Source: CBDFGT01 sp965247225
GTDB taxonomy: Bacteria > Pseudomonadota > Alphaproteobacteria > Rhizobiales > Rhizobiaceae
NCBI GenBank assembly: GCA_965247225.1
Contig: CBDFGT010000005.1
Span: 1-45,719, forward strand
Direction: 5' to 3'
Length of the DNA stretch: 45,719 nucleotides
Shown here piece after piece: positions 1-9,055 of the stretch. A program made the translations under genes and the position numbers. The notes under the pieces are model-generated. The model was not told where the DNA came from, made no database searches, and was given only the letters and a program-made list of their open reading frames with translations. Each line of letters starts with the position of its first letter. Within the stretch, counting starts at the first letter, position 1.

Positions 1-1
1 G

Positions 2-775
2 CCGGTGGCCGCCGGCGGCTGGTGGTTTCCCCAGGGCGCCTGGGTAGATCCTGCGGCCCTGTGTCGGACCCTGCTCGCCGCTGCGGGCCCGGCGCTCACG
101 ACCCGCTATAGCTGTGAGGTCAGCACCATCCGCCATGAGGATGGCTACTGGCATGCACTCGATGCAGATGGCCAGAAAATCGCCAGCGCCGAGCACCTGA
201 TCCTTGCCAACGCGCATGCGGCCAGCCAACTTCTGCCCGAGCTCGTGCTCACCCTGCGGCGCATCCGCGGCCAGCTCAGCTACCTGCCGCCGCAAGCGCT
301 GGCGGGGCTGCAAACGGCGTTGTGCGGAGGCGGCTATGCGATACGCACGGCAAGCATGACCGTCGTCGGCGCCAGCTTTGTCGAAGTCGATGTCGACAGC
401 ACCCTGCGCCCTGCCGAGCATGCCGACAATCTGCGCAAGCTCGCCGCCCTGCTGCCCGATTTTGCCGTGCCCCCGGACTGCGCGAATCTGCCCGGCCGGG
501 TCAGCTTCCGCACCGCCAGCCACGACCGCCTGCCGCTGGTCGGCCCCCTGCCGCACGCACGCTTCCGGGTTCAGCACTCGCTTGCCAACCTGCCGCGTCA
601 GCAGGGCCTGCACGCCCTGCTCGGCTTCGGCGCCCGCGGCCTCACCTGGGCACCGCTAGCCGCCGAAGTGCTGGCCGCCACACTCACAAACGGCGTTATC
701 CCGCTGGAGCAGCCTCTGCTGCGCGCGCTCGATCCGGCCCGCCATCATCTGCGGTGGTTGCGACGCAATATTTAA
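2..775 (+). CDS. mnmC: MnmC C-terminal FAD oxidoreductase domain (5' end cut by the window)
   Basis: This is the C-terminal part of a MnmC-type tRNA-modifying enzyme. In the family this FAD domain oxidatively removes carboxymethyl from cmnm5(s2)U34, after which the methyltransferase half makes mnm5(s2)U34. The frame is open to the window edge, so no start is seen; the first visible residues, GGWWFPQGAWVDP, match the middle of the FAD domain. Near the end are SFRTASHDRLPLVGPLP and GFGARGLTWAPLAAE, the usual C-terminal MnmC motifs, followed by a tail rich in Leu and Arg. About 257 residues are visible and the frame is undamaged. An ordinary DadA/ThiO-like oxidase is the alternative, but the DRLPLVG and SRGLT-type motifs favour MnmC. 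Confidence 0.82.
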   Translation, partial: PVAAGGWWFPQGAWVDPAALCRTLLAAAGPALTTRYSCEVSTIRHEDGYWHALDADGQKIASAEHLILANAHAASQLLPELVLTLRRIRGQLSYLPPQALAGLQTALCGGGYAIRTASMTVVGASFVEVDVDSTLRPAEHADNLRKLAALLPDFAVPPDCANLPGRVSFRTASHDRLPLVGPLPHARFRVQHSLANLPRQQGLHALLGFGARGLTWAPLAAEVLAATLTNGVIPLEQPLLRALDPARHHLRWLRRNI

Positions 776-889
776 GACGTCATTTGGCAGCGGCCAGCGA
801 CCAAAAAGCAGGGTGTAACAATTCATTTTTCATGTCCGTCTGGCCTATCATTGGGGCGTTAAACCCCTATCTGTATTTAGGAGCCACAA

Positions 890-1584
890 ATGAACACGCC
901 CGCCGCCCCTAAAGCCGGCCTGCACCCGCTTATCTGGATTGCTGCCATTGCCGTCATCCTGTTCAGCCTGGTCGGCATCGCCGCCATGACCGGCCTGCTG
1001 CCCGGCACCAAGACGCCCGCAGCAACACCTGCGCCGCTGGCCGAAGCACCGGCGCCGCCGAAGCCGCACCCGCACCCGTCGTCGCGCCGGAGCCGCCCAA
1101 GCCCGCACCGGTGGTTGAAAAACCCGCCCCGGTCAAGCAAGCCGTCAAGCCGGCGGCCAAGCCCAAGGAAACGGCGAGCTATTCGAGCAAACCGCAAAGT
1201 GAAAGCAGCGGCACCAGCTACAGTTCCAAGCCGGCACCGCCGCCGCCCTGCCCCGACTGCGCAGTCGTCTCCAGCATTGAGCCGGTGGCCGTGGAAGGCG
1301 AAGGCAGCGGTCTCGGCGCTATTGCCGGCGGCGTACTCGGTGCCGTGATCGGCAACCAGATCGGTGGCGGCTCCGGCCGTGATGTCGCGCGTATCGCCGG
1401 CATCGCCGGCGGCGCCTATGCCGGCCACCAGATCGAGAAGTCGCAACGCGCCGGCACCGCCTACGACATCGTGGTGCGCTTCGTCGAAGACGGCAGCACC
1501 ACACGCATCCGCGAGAATGCCGCACCGGTCTGGCAAGTCGGCGACAAGGTTCGCGTCGAAAACGGCAAGCTGGTACCGCGTTAA
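890..1584 (+). CDS. Glycine-zipper (2TM) outer-membrane-type protein, one frameshift
   Basis: The ATG at 890 follows AGGAG (881-885). The N-terminus has one membrane segment (about residues 12-38, LIWIAAIAVILFSLVGIAAM), then a Pro/Ala/Lys-rich linker. A frame change near 1055-1065 leads to the second half, which carries a CPDC motif and a glycine zipper (GAIAGGVLGAVIGNQIGGG) followed by a short beta-rich tail ending in VRVENGKLVPR. This resembles SlyB/RcnB-like surface antigens with a glycine-zipper domain. Reading across the break gives about 231 residues. Pro/Ala-rich composition continues on both sides of the break, so a missing or extra base is likely. Its exact function is unknown; an envelope-anchored structural role is inferred. 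Confidence 0.7.
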
Positions 1585-1605
1585 GCCGCCGTGATCGCAT
1601 GAAAA

Positions 1606-1634
1606 ACGGCCGTCCCGGACGGCCGTTTGCTTTT
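1606..1634 (+). terminator. Rho-independent terminator
   Basis: An 8-bp perfect stem ACGGCCGT (1606-1613) pairs with ACGGCCGT (1619-1626) around the loop CCCGG and is followed by TTTGCTTTT. It lies 21 bases after the stop of the glycine-zipper gene. Confidence 0.8.
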
Positions 1635-1665
1635 GGAGCCAGCCCACCTGGCTTAAAATCGCCCC

Positions 1666-1869
1666 ATGGAATTCAAGAAGCCCAAATACAGCAAGCCTTA
1701 TCCGGACTCACCCTGCGTCGCCGTCTGCTCCACCACCTTTGACGATGTCTGTCGCGGTTGCGGCCGCACGGTGACGGAAGTTGCCAACTGGGTCTTCCTG
1801 ACGCAGGAGGAAAAGGACGTGATCTGGGAGCGCATCCTTAAAGATGGCTATCCACGCAGGAACAGCTAG
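1666..1869 (+). CDS. DUF1289 small Cys-rich protein
   Basis: This 67-residue protein carries the DUF1289 pattern: SPCVAVCSTTFDDVCRGCGR with four cysteines, then an EVANW...LTQEEKDVIWERI helix. The spacing suggests a metal or Fe-S centre, but none has been shown from this sequence. Length and motif order fit the family, which often sits beside unrelated housekeeping genes. The ATG at 1666 directly precedes a short basic stretch; no strong ribosome binding site is visible. It converges on ung, with an inverted repeat in between. Confidence 0.85.
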   Translation: MEFKKPKYSKPYPDSPCVAVCSTTFDDVCRGCGRTVTEVANWVFLTQEEKDVIWERILKDGYPRRNS

Positions 1870-1880
1870 GGTCAAAAACC

Positions 1881-1966
1881 TTCACCACGAAGACACAAAG
1901 CGCACGAAGAAAAGCATTTCAAAGACTTGGCCTTACTTTGTGTAACTTCGTGCTCTTCGTGGTGAA
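1881..1966. repeat. Palindromic intergenic repeat (CACGAAG type)
   Basis: TTCACCACGAAGA (1881-1893) is the exact reverse complement of TCTTCGTGGTGAA (1954-1966). Between the arms are more CACGAAG and CACAAAG words (1893-1910) with partial complements at 1936-1953, so the whole block can form a long imperfect hairpin. It sits between two convergent genes, where it could also end transcription. Dispersed repeats with this word are common in GC-rich environmental proteobacteria (recollection, not searched). Confidence 0.7.
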
Positions 1967-1985
1967 AGTCTTTAGCTGCCACGGT

Positions 1986-2656
1986 CTACCAGCGAATTTC
2001 CTGCCGTCCCTGTTTCTTCAGGAACTCATTCGCTCTTGAAAACGGCCGGCTACCGAAAAAGCCGCGATGGGCGGACAGCGGGCTGGGATGCACCGACTCG
2101 ATCACACAGTGCTGCGGCCCAATCAGGGCACGTTTAGCCTGCGCATGCGCGCCCCAGAGGATAAAAACGCGCGGCAGGTCTGAAGCACCCAGCGCCTTGA
2201 TGATGTGCTCGGTGACCGCATGCCAGCCGAACTTCTTGTGCGAACCCGCTTCTCCCTTCTTCACTGTCAGGCCGGTGTTCAGCAGCAGCACGCCCTGCGC
2301 CGCCCAAGGCGACAGATCGCCGCTCGCCAGTCGCGCACCAACGTCGCTCTCGAGTTCCTTGGCGATATTTTTCAGAGACGGCGGCGCGCGCATGCCGTCC
2401 GGCACCGAAAAAGACAAGCCATGGCCTGCGGCAATAGGCTGCCGTGACAGGCATCCTCGCCGTGATACGGGTCCTGCCCGAGGATCACGACAGAAACTTC
2501 GTCCGGCTTCATGGCCAGTGCACGGTAACGCAGCGCGCGCGGCGGATAGATGGTCTCGCTGGCCTCGACTGCGGCAACGCGCGCCTCGGCCTGCGCCACC
2601 TCGTCCTCCAAGCCTGCCCCACAGAAATTCAGCCAGTGGCGGGGAAAATCACTCAT
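1986..2656 (-). CDS. ung: Uracil-DNA glycosylase, frameshifted, with extra residues after GQDPYHG
   Basis: Family 1 uracil-DNA glycosylase, which removes uracil from DNA in base excision repair. The N-terminal half starts at 2656 (MSDFPRHWLN) behind a GGAAAG and contains GQDPYHG, the water-activating motif. The C-terminal half contains GLSFSVPDG, LLLNTGLTV, FILWGAHAQ and the HPSPLSAHRGF leucine-loop motif. The two halves are in different frames; the change lies near 2415-2425, where restoring one C would give QAHGLSF. Combined length is about 223 residues, normal for the family. An extra stretch of about 9 residues lies between GQDPYHG and QAHG. The start overlaps the stop of the upstream exonuclease gene by 8 bases, so the two are probably co-transcribed. 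Confidence 0.88.
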
Positions 2657-3259
2657 CGATATTTCTTTCCTGCAGGGCCGCGTGCACGCGTATCGCCGCA
2701 TAGGCGTCATTGGCGGCATACAGCTGCTGCTGATCGTTCAGTTGCGGCAACGACCAGTTGGAGGTCGACAGACGCTTGGACTTGAGGAAGCGCTGGCCGA
2801 ACAGGATGGCAATCGCACCCTTGGCGCCCACCGAGTTCTTGTAGCCCATGTGACGGAACACGCGGTCGAGGTCGATCAGGTTCTGCGGATGGATGGCGAA
2901 CTTGTGTGCCAGCTGGCTCATGTCGTTGGAAAGCCCGAAACCGACCTTGGCAATGCTGGCGTCATGCAGCAGCTCGGCCACCGCCGCCTGCGCCGCCCGG
3001 AGTGCGCGTCTGGAACAGCCAGGCCCGATCAGGCGTGGCGAACTGCACCAGATGCGGCCCATCGGAAGTCTGGCCCTTGTGGAAGGTCGGTCGCGACTCG
3101 GTGTCGAAACCCAGGCAGGCTGATGACGCCTTGATCTCCGCCAGCGCAGCCGCCTCCTGCCCGGCGCCCACCAAATGGACCTGGGCCAGGATCAGCGAAG
3201 GAAAATAGCGGCATCGCGGCAATGGCCTCCTTGCCGGGCGCGTGCAATGGCGTATTCAT
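2649..3259 (-). CDS. RNase D-like 3'-5' exonuclease (DEDDy), two frameshifts
   Basis: A short single-domain DEDD exonuclease of about 203 residues. All three exonuclease motifs are visible across three frames: motif I CLGFDTESRPTF, motif II KVGFGLSNDMSQLAH, and motif III YAANDAYAAI with the Tyr of the DEDDy subclass. The proposed start is the ATG at 3257-3259 (MNTPLHAPGKEAI). Frame changes are needed near 3200-3210 and near 3000-3010. It lacks the HRDC domains of full RNase D, so it may be an RNase D-like or DNA exonuclease. It overlaps ung by 8 bases in an apparent two-gene operon. Confidence 0.78.
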
Positions 3260-3476
3260 GCGCCTACTTTGCCACAGGGTCCCGCCCAACCCTATCTGCG
3301 CGTATGACGGCCAGAAACTTGCCTCTTTCCGGTCATCGCCCAGGACGGGCAGCCGTACCAGCCCGTCGCGCCTGTCCAGCCCGTCGCAAACAGCCCCAAG
3401 CCGCCTGTGCTGTCAAGTCTTGCCAGGCCTGCCCCCCTCCGGTAGGGTGCGTGACTCACTGTTTCGGAACGTATAT

Positions 3477-5819
3477 ATGCTGCCGCCCATCGAACACCGC
3501 ATTGCCGCCGACATCGGCGCCAAGCCCGTGCCCAGGTCATTGCCGCCGTCCAGCTGCTGGACGAAGGCGCCACCGTGCCCTTCATCTCCCGCTACCGCAA
3601 GGAAGTCACCGGCGGCCTCGACGACACGCAATTGCGCCTTCTGGAAGAACGCCTCGGCTATCTGCGCGAACTCGAAGAACGCCGCCTCGCCGTGATCGCC
3701 AGCGTCGAAGAACAGGGCAAGATGACGCCGGCCCTGCTGCTCGAATTCCAGGATGCCGAAACCAAGCAGCGCCTCGAAGACCTCTACCTGCCCTACAAGC
3801 AGAAGCGCCGCACCAAGGCGCAGATCGCCAAGGAGTCCGGCCTCGAACCGCTGGCCGACGCGCTGCTCAACGATCCGACCCTGAAGCCCGAGGACGAAGC
3901 CGCCAAGTACGTCGCCGCCGACCGTGCCGAGAATCCGGTCGCCGACGTCAAGGCCGCCCTCGACGGCGCGCGCCAGATCCTGATGGAACGCTTCGCCGAA
4001 GATGCCGAGCCTGCTCGGCAAGCTGCGCGAACAGCTGCAGGAAAACGGCATCCTCACCTCGGTCATGGCCGAGGGCAAGGAAACCGAAGGCGCCAAGTTC
4101 CGCGACTACTTCGCCTATTCCGAGAACATCTCCGAGATTCCCTCGCACCGCGCCCTCGCCCTGTTCCGCGGCCGCAATGAAGACATCCTGCGCCTGGCGC
4201 TGAAGATGCCGGAAGAGCTGCAAGATCCGCCGCTGTCCTCGCCCTGCGAGCGCCGCGTCGCCGCCCACTTCGGCATCAAGGACGAAGGTCGCCCCGCCGA
4301 CCGCTGGCTGCTGGAAACCGCGCGCTGGGCGTGGATGATCAAGATCTCGCTGCACCTCGAACTCGAGCTGATGAACGCCCTGCGCGAACGCTCGGAAGAA
4401 GAAGCCATCCGCATCTTCGCGCGCAACCTCAAGGACCTGCTGCTCGCGGCCCCGGCCGGCCAGCGCGTGACCATGGGCCTCGATCCCGGCATCCGCACCG
4501 GCGTCAAAGTCGCGGTGGTGGACAGCACCGGCAAGGTGCTCGATACCGCCACCGTGTATCCGCACGAACCGCGCAACGACTGGCACGGCGCCCTGCACAC
4601 GCTGGGCCTGCTCTGCGTCAAGCACAAGGTCAATCTGATCAGCATCGGCAACGGCACCGCCTCGCGCGAAACCGACAAGCTCGCCGCCGACCTGATCAAG
4701 GGCCTGCCCGAACTCAAGATGAACAAGATCGTGGTGTCGGAAGCCGGCGCTTCGGTGTACTCGGCGTCTGAACTCGCCGCACGCGAATTCCCCGACCTCG
4801 ACGTATCCCTGCGCGGTGCCGTGTCGATTGCGCGCCGCCTGCAAGACCCGCTCGCCGAGCTGGTCAAGATCGAACCCAAGGCCATCGGCGTCGGCCAGTA
4901 CCAGCACGATGTGTCGCAGACCAAGCTGGCGCGCTCGCTCGACGCCGTGGTCGAGGACTGCGTGAATGCCGTCGGCGTGGATGTGAACACCGCCAGCGTG
5001 CCGCTGCTGACGCGCGTCTCCGGCCTCAACAGCACGCTGGCCGCCAATATCGTCGTCCCACCGCGATGCCAACGGACGCTTCGCCAGCGCGCGAAGCGCT
5101 GAAGCAAGTGCCGCGCCTCGGCGACAAGACCTTCGAGCAGGCCGCCGGCTTCCTGCGCATCAGCGACGGCGACAATCCGCTCGACGCTTCGTCGGTGCAC
5201 CCGGAAGCCTATCCGCTGGTCGAAAAAATCCTCGCCGACATCAAGAAGAGCGTGAAGGAAGTGATCGGCGACAGCAGCACCGTGCGCGCACCTCAAGGCC
5301 GACAAATACACCGACGAGAAATTCGGCCTGCCCACCGTGCAGGACATTCTCAAGGAACTCGAAAAACCCGGCCGCGACCCGCGCCCCGAGTTCAAGAGCG
5401 CCACCTTCAAGGACGGCGTCGAGGACCTCAAGGATCTGCTGCCCGGCATGCAGCTCGAAGGCGTGGTCACCAACGTCGCCGCCTTCGGCGCCTTCGTCGA
5501 CATCGGCGTGCACCAGGACGGCCTGGTCCACGTCTCGGCCCTGTCCAACAAGTTCGTCAAAGACCCGCACGAAGTCGTCAAGGCCGGCGATGTGGTCAAG
5601 GTCAAGGTGCTGGAAGTCGACATCCCGCGCAAGCGCATCGCCCTGACCATGCGTCTGACCGATGAGGTCAGCACCAAGCGCCCAGACAGGCAATGGCGGC
5701 CAACGCAACGACCGCAGCGCCTCGCCCCGTGACGTGCAACGCCACAGCAACAACCGCCATGCCGCGCACCGCAACAGGAAAGTGCCATGGCCTCGGCGTT
5801 TGCCAAGCTGAAGCGCTAA
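3477..5819 (+). CDS. tex: Tex family RNA-binding protein, at least five frameshifts
   Basis: Tex is a conserved S1-domain nucleic-acid-binding protein linked to transcription. From the ATG at 3477 (MLPPIEHRIAADIG) the domains are in family order: N-terminal helical domain (TVPFISRYRKEVTGGLDD), YqgF-like RNase H fold (VTMGLDPGIRTGVKVAVVD), helix-hairpin-helix region (LTRVSGLNSTLAANIV ... LGDKTFEQAAGFLRI) and the S1 domain (GVVTNVAAFGAFVDIGVHQDGLVH). The last codons read SAMASAFAKLKR then TAA. Frame changes are needed near 3530, 4005, 5055-5095 (probably two), 5290 and 5680. Corrected length is about 780 residues, normal for Tex. The breaks look like sequence errors because every domain is conserved on both sides. 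Confidence 0.9.
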
Positions 5820-5837
5820 AGCTTTCACGCTTCAACA

Positions 5838-5870
5838 CAAAGGGCTCCCTTGCGGAGCCCTTTTTATTTT
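5838..5870 (+). terminator. Rho-independent terminator of tex
   Basis: Stem AAGGGCTCC (5840-5848) pairs with GGAGCCCTT (5854-5862) around loop CTTGC, followed by a T-rich run to 5870. It lies 20 bases after the tex stop. Confidence 0.88.
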
Positions 5871-5938
5871 TCCCTGTCGTACTATCGGCACCAAACAGTC
5901 TGATAGCCAAGCTGTTATACAGCGCGAGGAGAGCGAAA

Positions 5939-6544
5939 GTGATCGACAAAAAGACTGAAGTACAAACCCTGCAACATTCGGTACCGCGTTTGGCTAGCTT
6001 ATCGGCTCGCCCAAGAGCGGCCTTGTTCGGCGGCTGGCTGCTCTTGCTGTACCTGCTCCCGTTTCTTTATGCTCCTTTTGGGTACGCCAGTGAACTAAAG
6101 GGCACTACTCAAAAGAGTGCCCAATACCACCTCGAGAATAGCACCCGCGCACCTGCTACAGGAGCGTGTCGAAAGGGTTGGGAATTGGGGCCGTGGGTCA
6201 AGGGCATCAAGGAACGAAAAGAGATGGCAAGCATCTCAGAAGAGCTGGATGCGAGATATCAAGGCGTGGTGAACTACTTGAGCAGCATTCCGATAACAAC
6301 AACGGAAGCTGAATTTTCCAAGAACATTCCATTCGCAATGAGCAAGTCGGGTGATACCAAATCTCCCTACCTCTATTGGGATGCCTCTGCGCCAGGAGAA
6401 CCCAGTTTTGAAGTAAACGTCCTCTACCAGAATGGCTGCATTTTGTCCGTATTCTTGAATATCAATCGCCGCGAGGGAGCTACAGAGCCACCGATGATCG
6501 TATATTCGCGGAGCCGCCGTTCGAAGGCGGCGGACACTCTTTAA
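5939..6544 (+). CDS. Unknown single-pass membrane or secreted protein, lower GC than neighbours
   Basis: I do not recognise this 201-residue protein. The GTG at 5939 is chosen because GAGGAG (5926-5931) stands at good spacing; the open frame runs further upstream into tex and is not meaningful there. After a basic region (SARPRAALFGG) there is one hydrophobic segment (about residues 29-51, WLLLLYLLPFLYAPFGYA), then a soluble domain of about 150 residues with the segments ELDARYQGVVNYLSSIP and EVNVLYQNGCILSVFLNI. The segment could be a signal anchor or an uncleaved signal peptide. By eye the base composition is near 45-48% GC against more than 60% in tex, which suggests acquisition. Confidence 0.5.
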   Translation: MIDKKTEVQTLQHSVPRLASLSARPRAALFGGWLLLLYLLPFLYAPFGYASELKGTTQKSAQYHLENSTRAPATGACRKGWELGPWVKGIKERKEMASISEELDARYQGVVNYLSSIPITTTEAEFSKNIPFAMSKSGDTKSPYLYWDASAPGEPSFEVNVLYQNGCILSVFLNINRREGATEPPMIVYSRSRRSKAADTL

Positions 6545-6591
6545 GAAGAAAGAACTAAAGAGGACAGCTTAGATTTAAAACAATCTCACGA

Positions 6592-6810
6592 ATGCATAAC
6601 GAGCAATCGAATAACCCCCTACACGGCATCACCCTAGAGCGCATCGTTACAGAGCTAGTTGATCACTACGGCTGGGACGCTCTCGCCCGCAAGATCAATA
6701 TCAACTGCTTCAAGAGCGATCCTTCCGTCAAGTCCAGCCTCAAGTTCCTGCGCAGGACACCCTGGGCGAGGGAGCAGGTCGAGCAGCTTTATCTCTCGAC
6801 CTTCACATAA
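6592..6810 (+). CDS. VF530 / DUF2132 family small protein
   Basis: The 72 residues match the VF530 family throughout: NNPLHGITLERIVTELVDHYGWDAL, then INCFKSDPSVKSSLKFLRR and TPWAREQVEQLYL at the end. Family members are small helical proteins considered DNA-binding from the structure of the Vibrio protein; the biological role is not established. Length is normal and the frame is intact. It stands alone, in convergent orientation with the GGDEF/EAL gene. Confidence 0.88.
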   Translation: MHNEQSNNPLHGITLERIVTELVDHYGWDALARKININCFKSDPSVKSSLKFLRRTPWAREQVEQLYLSTFT

Positions 6811-6857
6811 ACTTTCTGCGGGCTGCCTGCGGAAGGCCGGCCTGATGTTTAAACGCC

Positions 6858-8366
6858 CTAGGCCGCGCTGTTCTTGTCGTCCGGCACCAGCAGGATCTCG
6901 CTGGCCGGTACCGGGCGGCTCAGCAGATAGCCCTGCAGTGCGTCGCAACCCAGATCGGTGAGGAAGCTTTGCTGCTCCTTGGTCTCTACGCCCTCGGCGA
7001 CGATGCGTAAGCCCAGGGTCTGGCCCAGGGCGATGATGGACGAGACGATGGCTGCGTCTTCGTTGCCTTGCTCCAGCGACTGGATAAAGCCCTTGTCTAT
7101 CTTGAGCTCGGAGGCCGGCAGGCGCTTCAGATACAGCAGGCTGGAATAGCCGGTACCGAAATCGTCGATGGCGATATCCACGCCCATCTCGTCTAGTCTT
7201 TCGAGGATGGCCAGGCTTACGTCGGCATTGCGCATGGCCGTGGTCTCGGTCACTTCCAGGGTCAGGCAGCTGGGCGGTAGCTGGTTTCTCTCCAGCGTAT
7301 TACGCACGACATTGAGTAGATTCGGATGCCCGAACTGCACTGGCGAGAGATTGACCGCCACGCGCCAGTCGGTATGCCCTTGTTCATACCACTCGCGCAT
7401 CTGACGACAGGCCTCATTGAGCACCCATTCGCCGATGGGAACAATGAGGCCGGTTTTCTCGGCATAGTTGATGAATCGATCCGGCATGATGAGGCCGCGC
7501 GTGGGATGTTGCCAGCGCAGCAAGGCCTCGACGCCGGTAATGGGCCCGGCCGGCGCGACATACTTGGTCTGGTAGTGGAGCACGAATTCCTTGTGGTCCA
7601 GCGCCACCTGCAGGTCCTGCATCAGTTCCAGCTGCTCATGCGCATTGGCGTTCATCGACGCCTCGAAAAAGCAGTAGGCGTTGCGGCCCGAGCGCTTGGC
7701 GTGGTACATCGCCGCATCCGCATTGGTCATCAGCGATTTGGCGTTCTCGCCGTCGTTGGGATAGATGGCGATACCCACGCTGGCGGATACACGCAACTCA
7801 TGCGGGCCGACAATATAGGGATGGCTGATCACATGCACCAGCTTGTTGGCTACGCTGGCGGCGCCCTCGGGATCGGTCTGTTCAAGCAGCAGAACGAACT
7901 CATCCCCGCCGAGGCGGGCGACCGTATCCTGCACACGCAAAAGCTCGCGCAGGCGTGCTGCCACATCAATCAGCAAACGGTCGCCGACGTTATGGCCGTA
8001 GGCGTCGTTGATGCCCTTGAAGCCATCGAGGTCCATGAACATCAGCGCAAATACGGTCGATTCCCGTTTTGCCAGGCTGAGCGCATGGTTAAGCCGGTCT
8101 TCCAGCAGGATACGATTGGGCAGCTTGGTCAAGCTGTCTTGCAGGGCCAGTTCGCTGAGCTCGCGATTGGCCTCGGCCAGCGAACTCGCCAGCACCGAGG
8201 TGCGCGCTTCCATACGTGCATCGAGAACCGAGGTAATCAGCGCGATCGCCAGAATGGCGAGGGTCATCACGACGATGAGCAAGGCCAGCCAGTGCGTGTT
8301 CATGTCGCCGCTAGCGGCACGGCAGATGCTGTTGCTTGGGAAGTTCGCCGCCGCCATGCCGGTGTA
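6858..8366 (-). CDS. MHYT-type membrane GGDEF/EAL protein, N-terminus cut at the contig junction
   Basis: A cyclic-di-GMP turnover protein of the inner membrane. Visible order: the end of an MHYT sensor (YTGMAAANFP, then one membrane helix LALLIVVMTLAILAIALI), GGDEF domain (ARLGGDEFVLLLE) and EAL domain (GVEALLRWQHP, VAVNLSP, LEVTETTAM, AIDDFGTGYSSL, LKIDKGFIQ, VAEGVET). GGDEF is intact and an RVQD inhibitory-site motif lies five residues before it, so both synthase and phosphodiesterase activity are possible. The frame stays open to 8522 but becomes unrelated to the family upstream of the Tyr codon at 8364-8366: the His expected before YTGM is replaced by Asn, and the residues before it are the antisense of aldehyde dehydrogenase. 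The true N-terminus, with several MHYT helices, is missing. Confidence 0.9.
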   Translation of the reverse strand, partial: YTGMAAANFPSNSICRAASGDMNTHWLALLIVVMTLAILAIALITSVLDARMEARTSVLASSLAEANRELSELALQDSLTKLPNRILLEDRLNHALSLAKRESTVFALMFMDLDGFKGINDAYGHNVGDRLLIDVAARLRELLRVQDTVARLGGDEFVLLLEQTDPEGAASVANKLVHVISHPYIVGPHELRVSASVGIAIYPNDGENAKSLMTNADAAMYHAKRSGRNAYCFFEASMNANAHEQLELMQDLQVALDHKEFVLHYQTKYVAPAGPITGVEALLRWQHPTRGLIMPDRFINYAEKTGLIVPIGEWVLNEACRQMREWYEQGHTDWRVAVNLSPVQFGHPNLLNVVRNTLERNQLPPSCLTLEVTETTAMRNADVSLAILERLDEMGVDIAIDDFGTGYSSLLYLKRLPASELKIDKGFIQSLEQGNEDAAIVSSIIALGQTLGLRIVAEGVETKEQQSFLTDLGCDALQGYLLSRPVPASEILLVPDDKNSAA

Positions 8367-8369
8367 ATT

Positions 8370-8643
8370 GCCCCGACAACGCGCTTTTCCGATTTCGACG
8401 AGGTGATCGACCGCGCCAACAGCCTGCCCTACGGGCTGGCTTCTTTTGTTTTTACGCGCAATCTCGCGCTTGCCCAAAAAACAGAAATGGCACTGGAAGC
8501 TGGTATGGTTGGCGTCAATCACATGATGGTCTCAACACCCGAAACGCCGTTCGGAGGTGTCAACGAATCAGGATACGGTTTCCGAAAGCGGCATTGAGGG
8601 GCTTGACGCTTACCTGCGCACGAAGTTTGTGACGGAGGCGTGA
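8370..8643 (+). CDS. Aldehyde dehydrogenase C-terminal fragment (succinate-semialdehyde dehydrogenase-like)
   Basis: The last 90 or so residues of an NAD(P)-dependent aldehyde dehydrogenase: APTTRFSDFDEVIDRANS, LPYGLASFVFTRNLA, MVGVNHMMVSTPETPFGG and VNESGYG. These fit the GabD/SSADH branch. There is no start, because the sequence begins at the junction near 8366-8370. Near 8578-8582 the run GGTTTCC holds one T too many; without it the protein continues SESGIEGLDAYLRTKFVTEA to a TGA at 8641-8643, the usual family ending. The present frame instead stops at 8597. Both defects fit an assembly edge with base errors. Confidence 0.85.
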
Positions 8644-9055
8644 TTATTGGAAACGAAGGACACTGTATGTTGATTTCCACGTGGAAAATGCCCTTGGGGA
8701 AGGGCGGATAAAAAACCTGGACTGGTTTTTCTGCCGTAAAGCCTGCTGATTTTGTAGAAAGCAATAATCCGAAGCGGAAAATAATTTCTGCCCCAACGCT
8801 ATTTCTTGCCCTCCCGTGCCCAGGGCGGTGGCTGACGATTTTCGATCCATGGTGGGAGCTGAAGCGGCTTCGGTGCGATGGGTAATCTCCTCATTTTTTT
8901 GCGGGGATAAGAATGGAATTCACGCTGCCAACGAGATGCAGAACGCGCACAGGTTTATTTCTGCCCGAAGGTCACTTTCAATCGGGAGACGTGTATTTTC
9001 ACATATCTTGATATTTTTTGTATTTTATCAAACAAAAATCATATAGATAATTTTA
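8644..9055. other. Intergenic stretch without a recognisable gene
   Basis: About 410 bases between the dehydrogenase tail and tRNA-Thr. I see no credible gene: the open frames lack family features. It holds a perfect 14-bp palindrome TTTCCACGTGGAAA (8674-8687) and a weak hairpin AAAAACC/GGTTTTT (8711-8730) that could end the dehydrogenase transcript. The last 60 bases are AT-rich. Confidence 0.5.

Noticed and set aside
4115..5806. Long antisense open frame across tex (563 codons)
   Set aside because: It is the shadow of GC-rich codon usage in tex; the translation is low in complexity and has no domain.
6858..8522. Reading the GGDEF/EAL gene as a complete 554-residue protein starting at 8522
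   Set aside because: The first 50 or so residues are antisense of the aldehyde dehydrogenase fragment, and the family match starts only at YTGMAAA near 8366.
8816..9046. 76-codon open frame before tRNA-Thr
   Set aside because: No ribosome binding site, no recognisable domain, and AT-rich low-complexity end.
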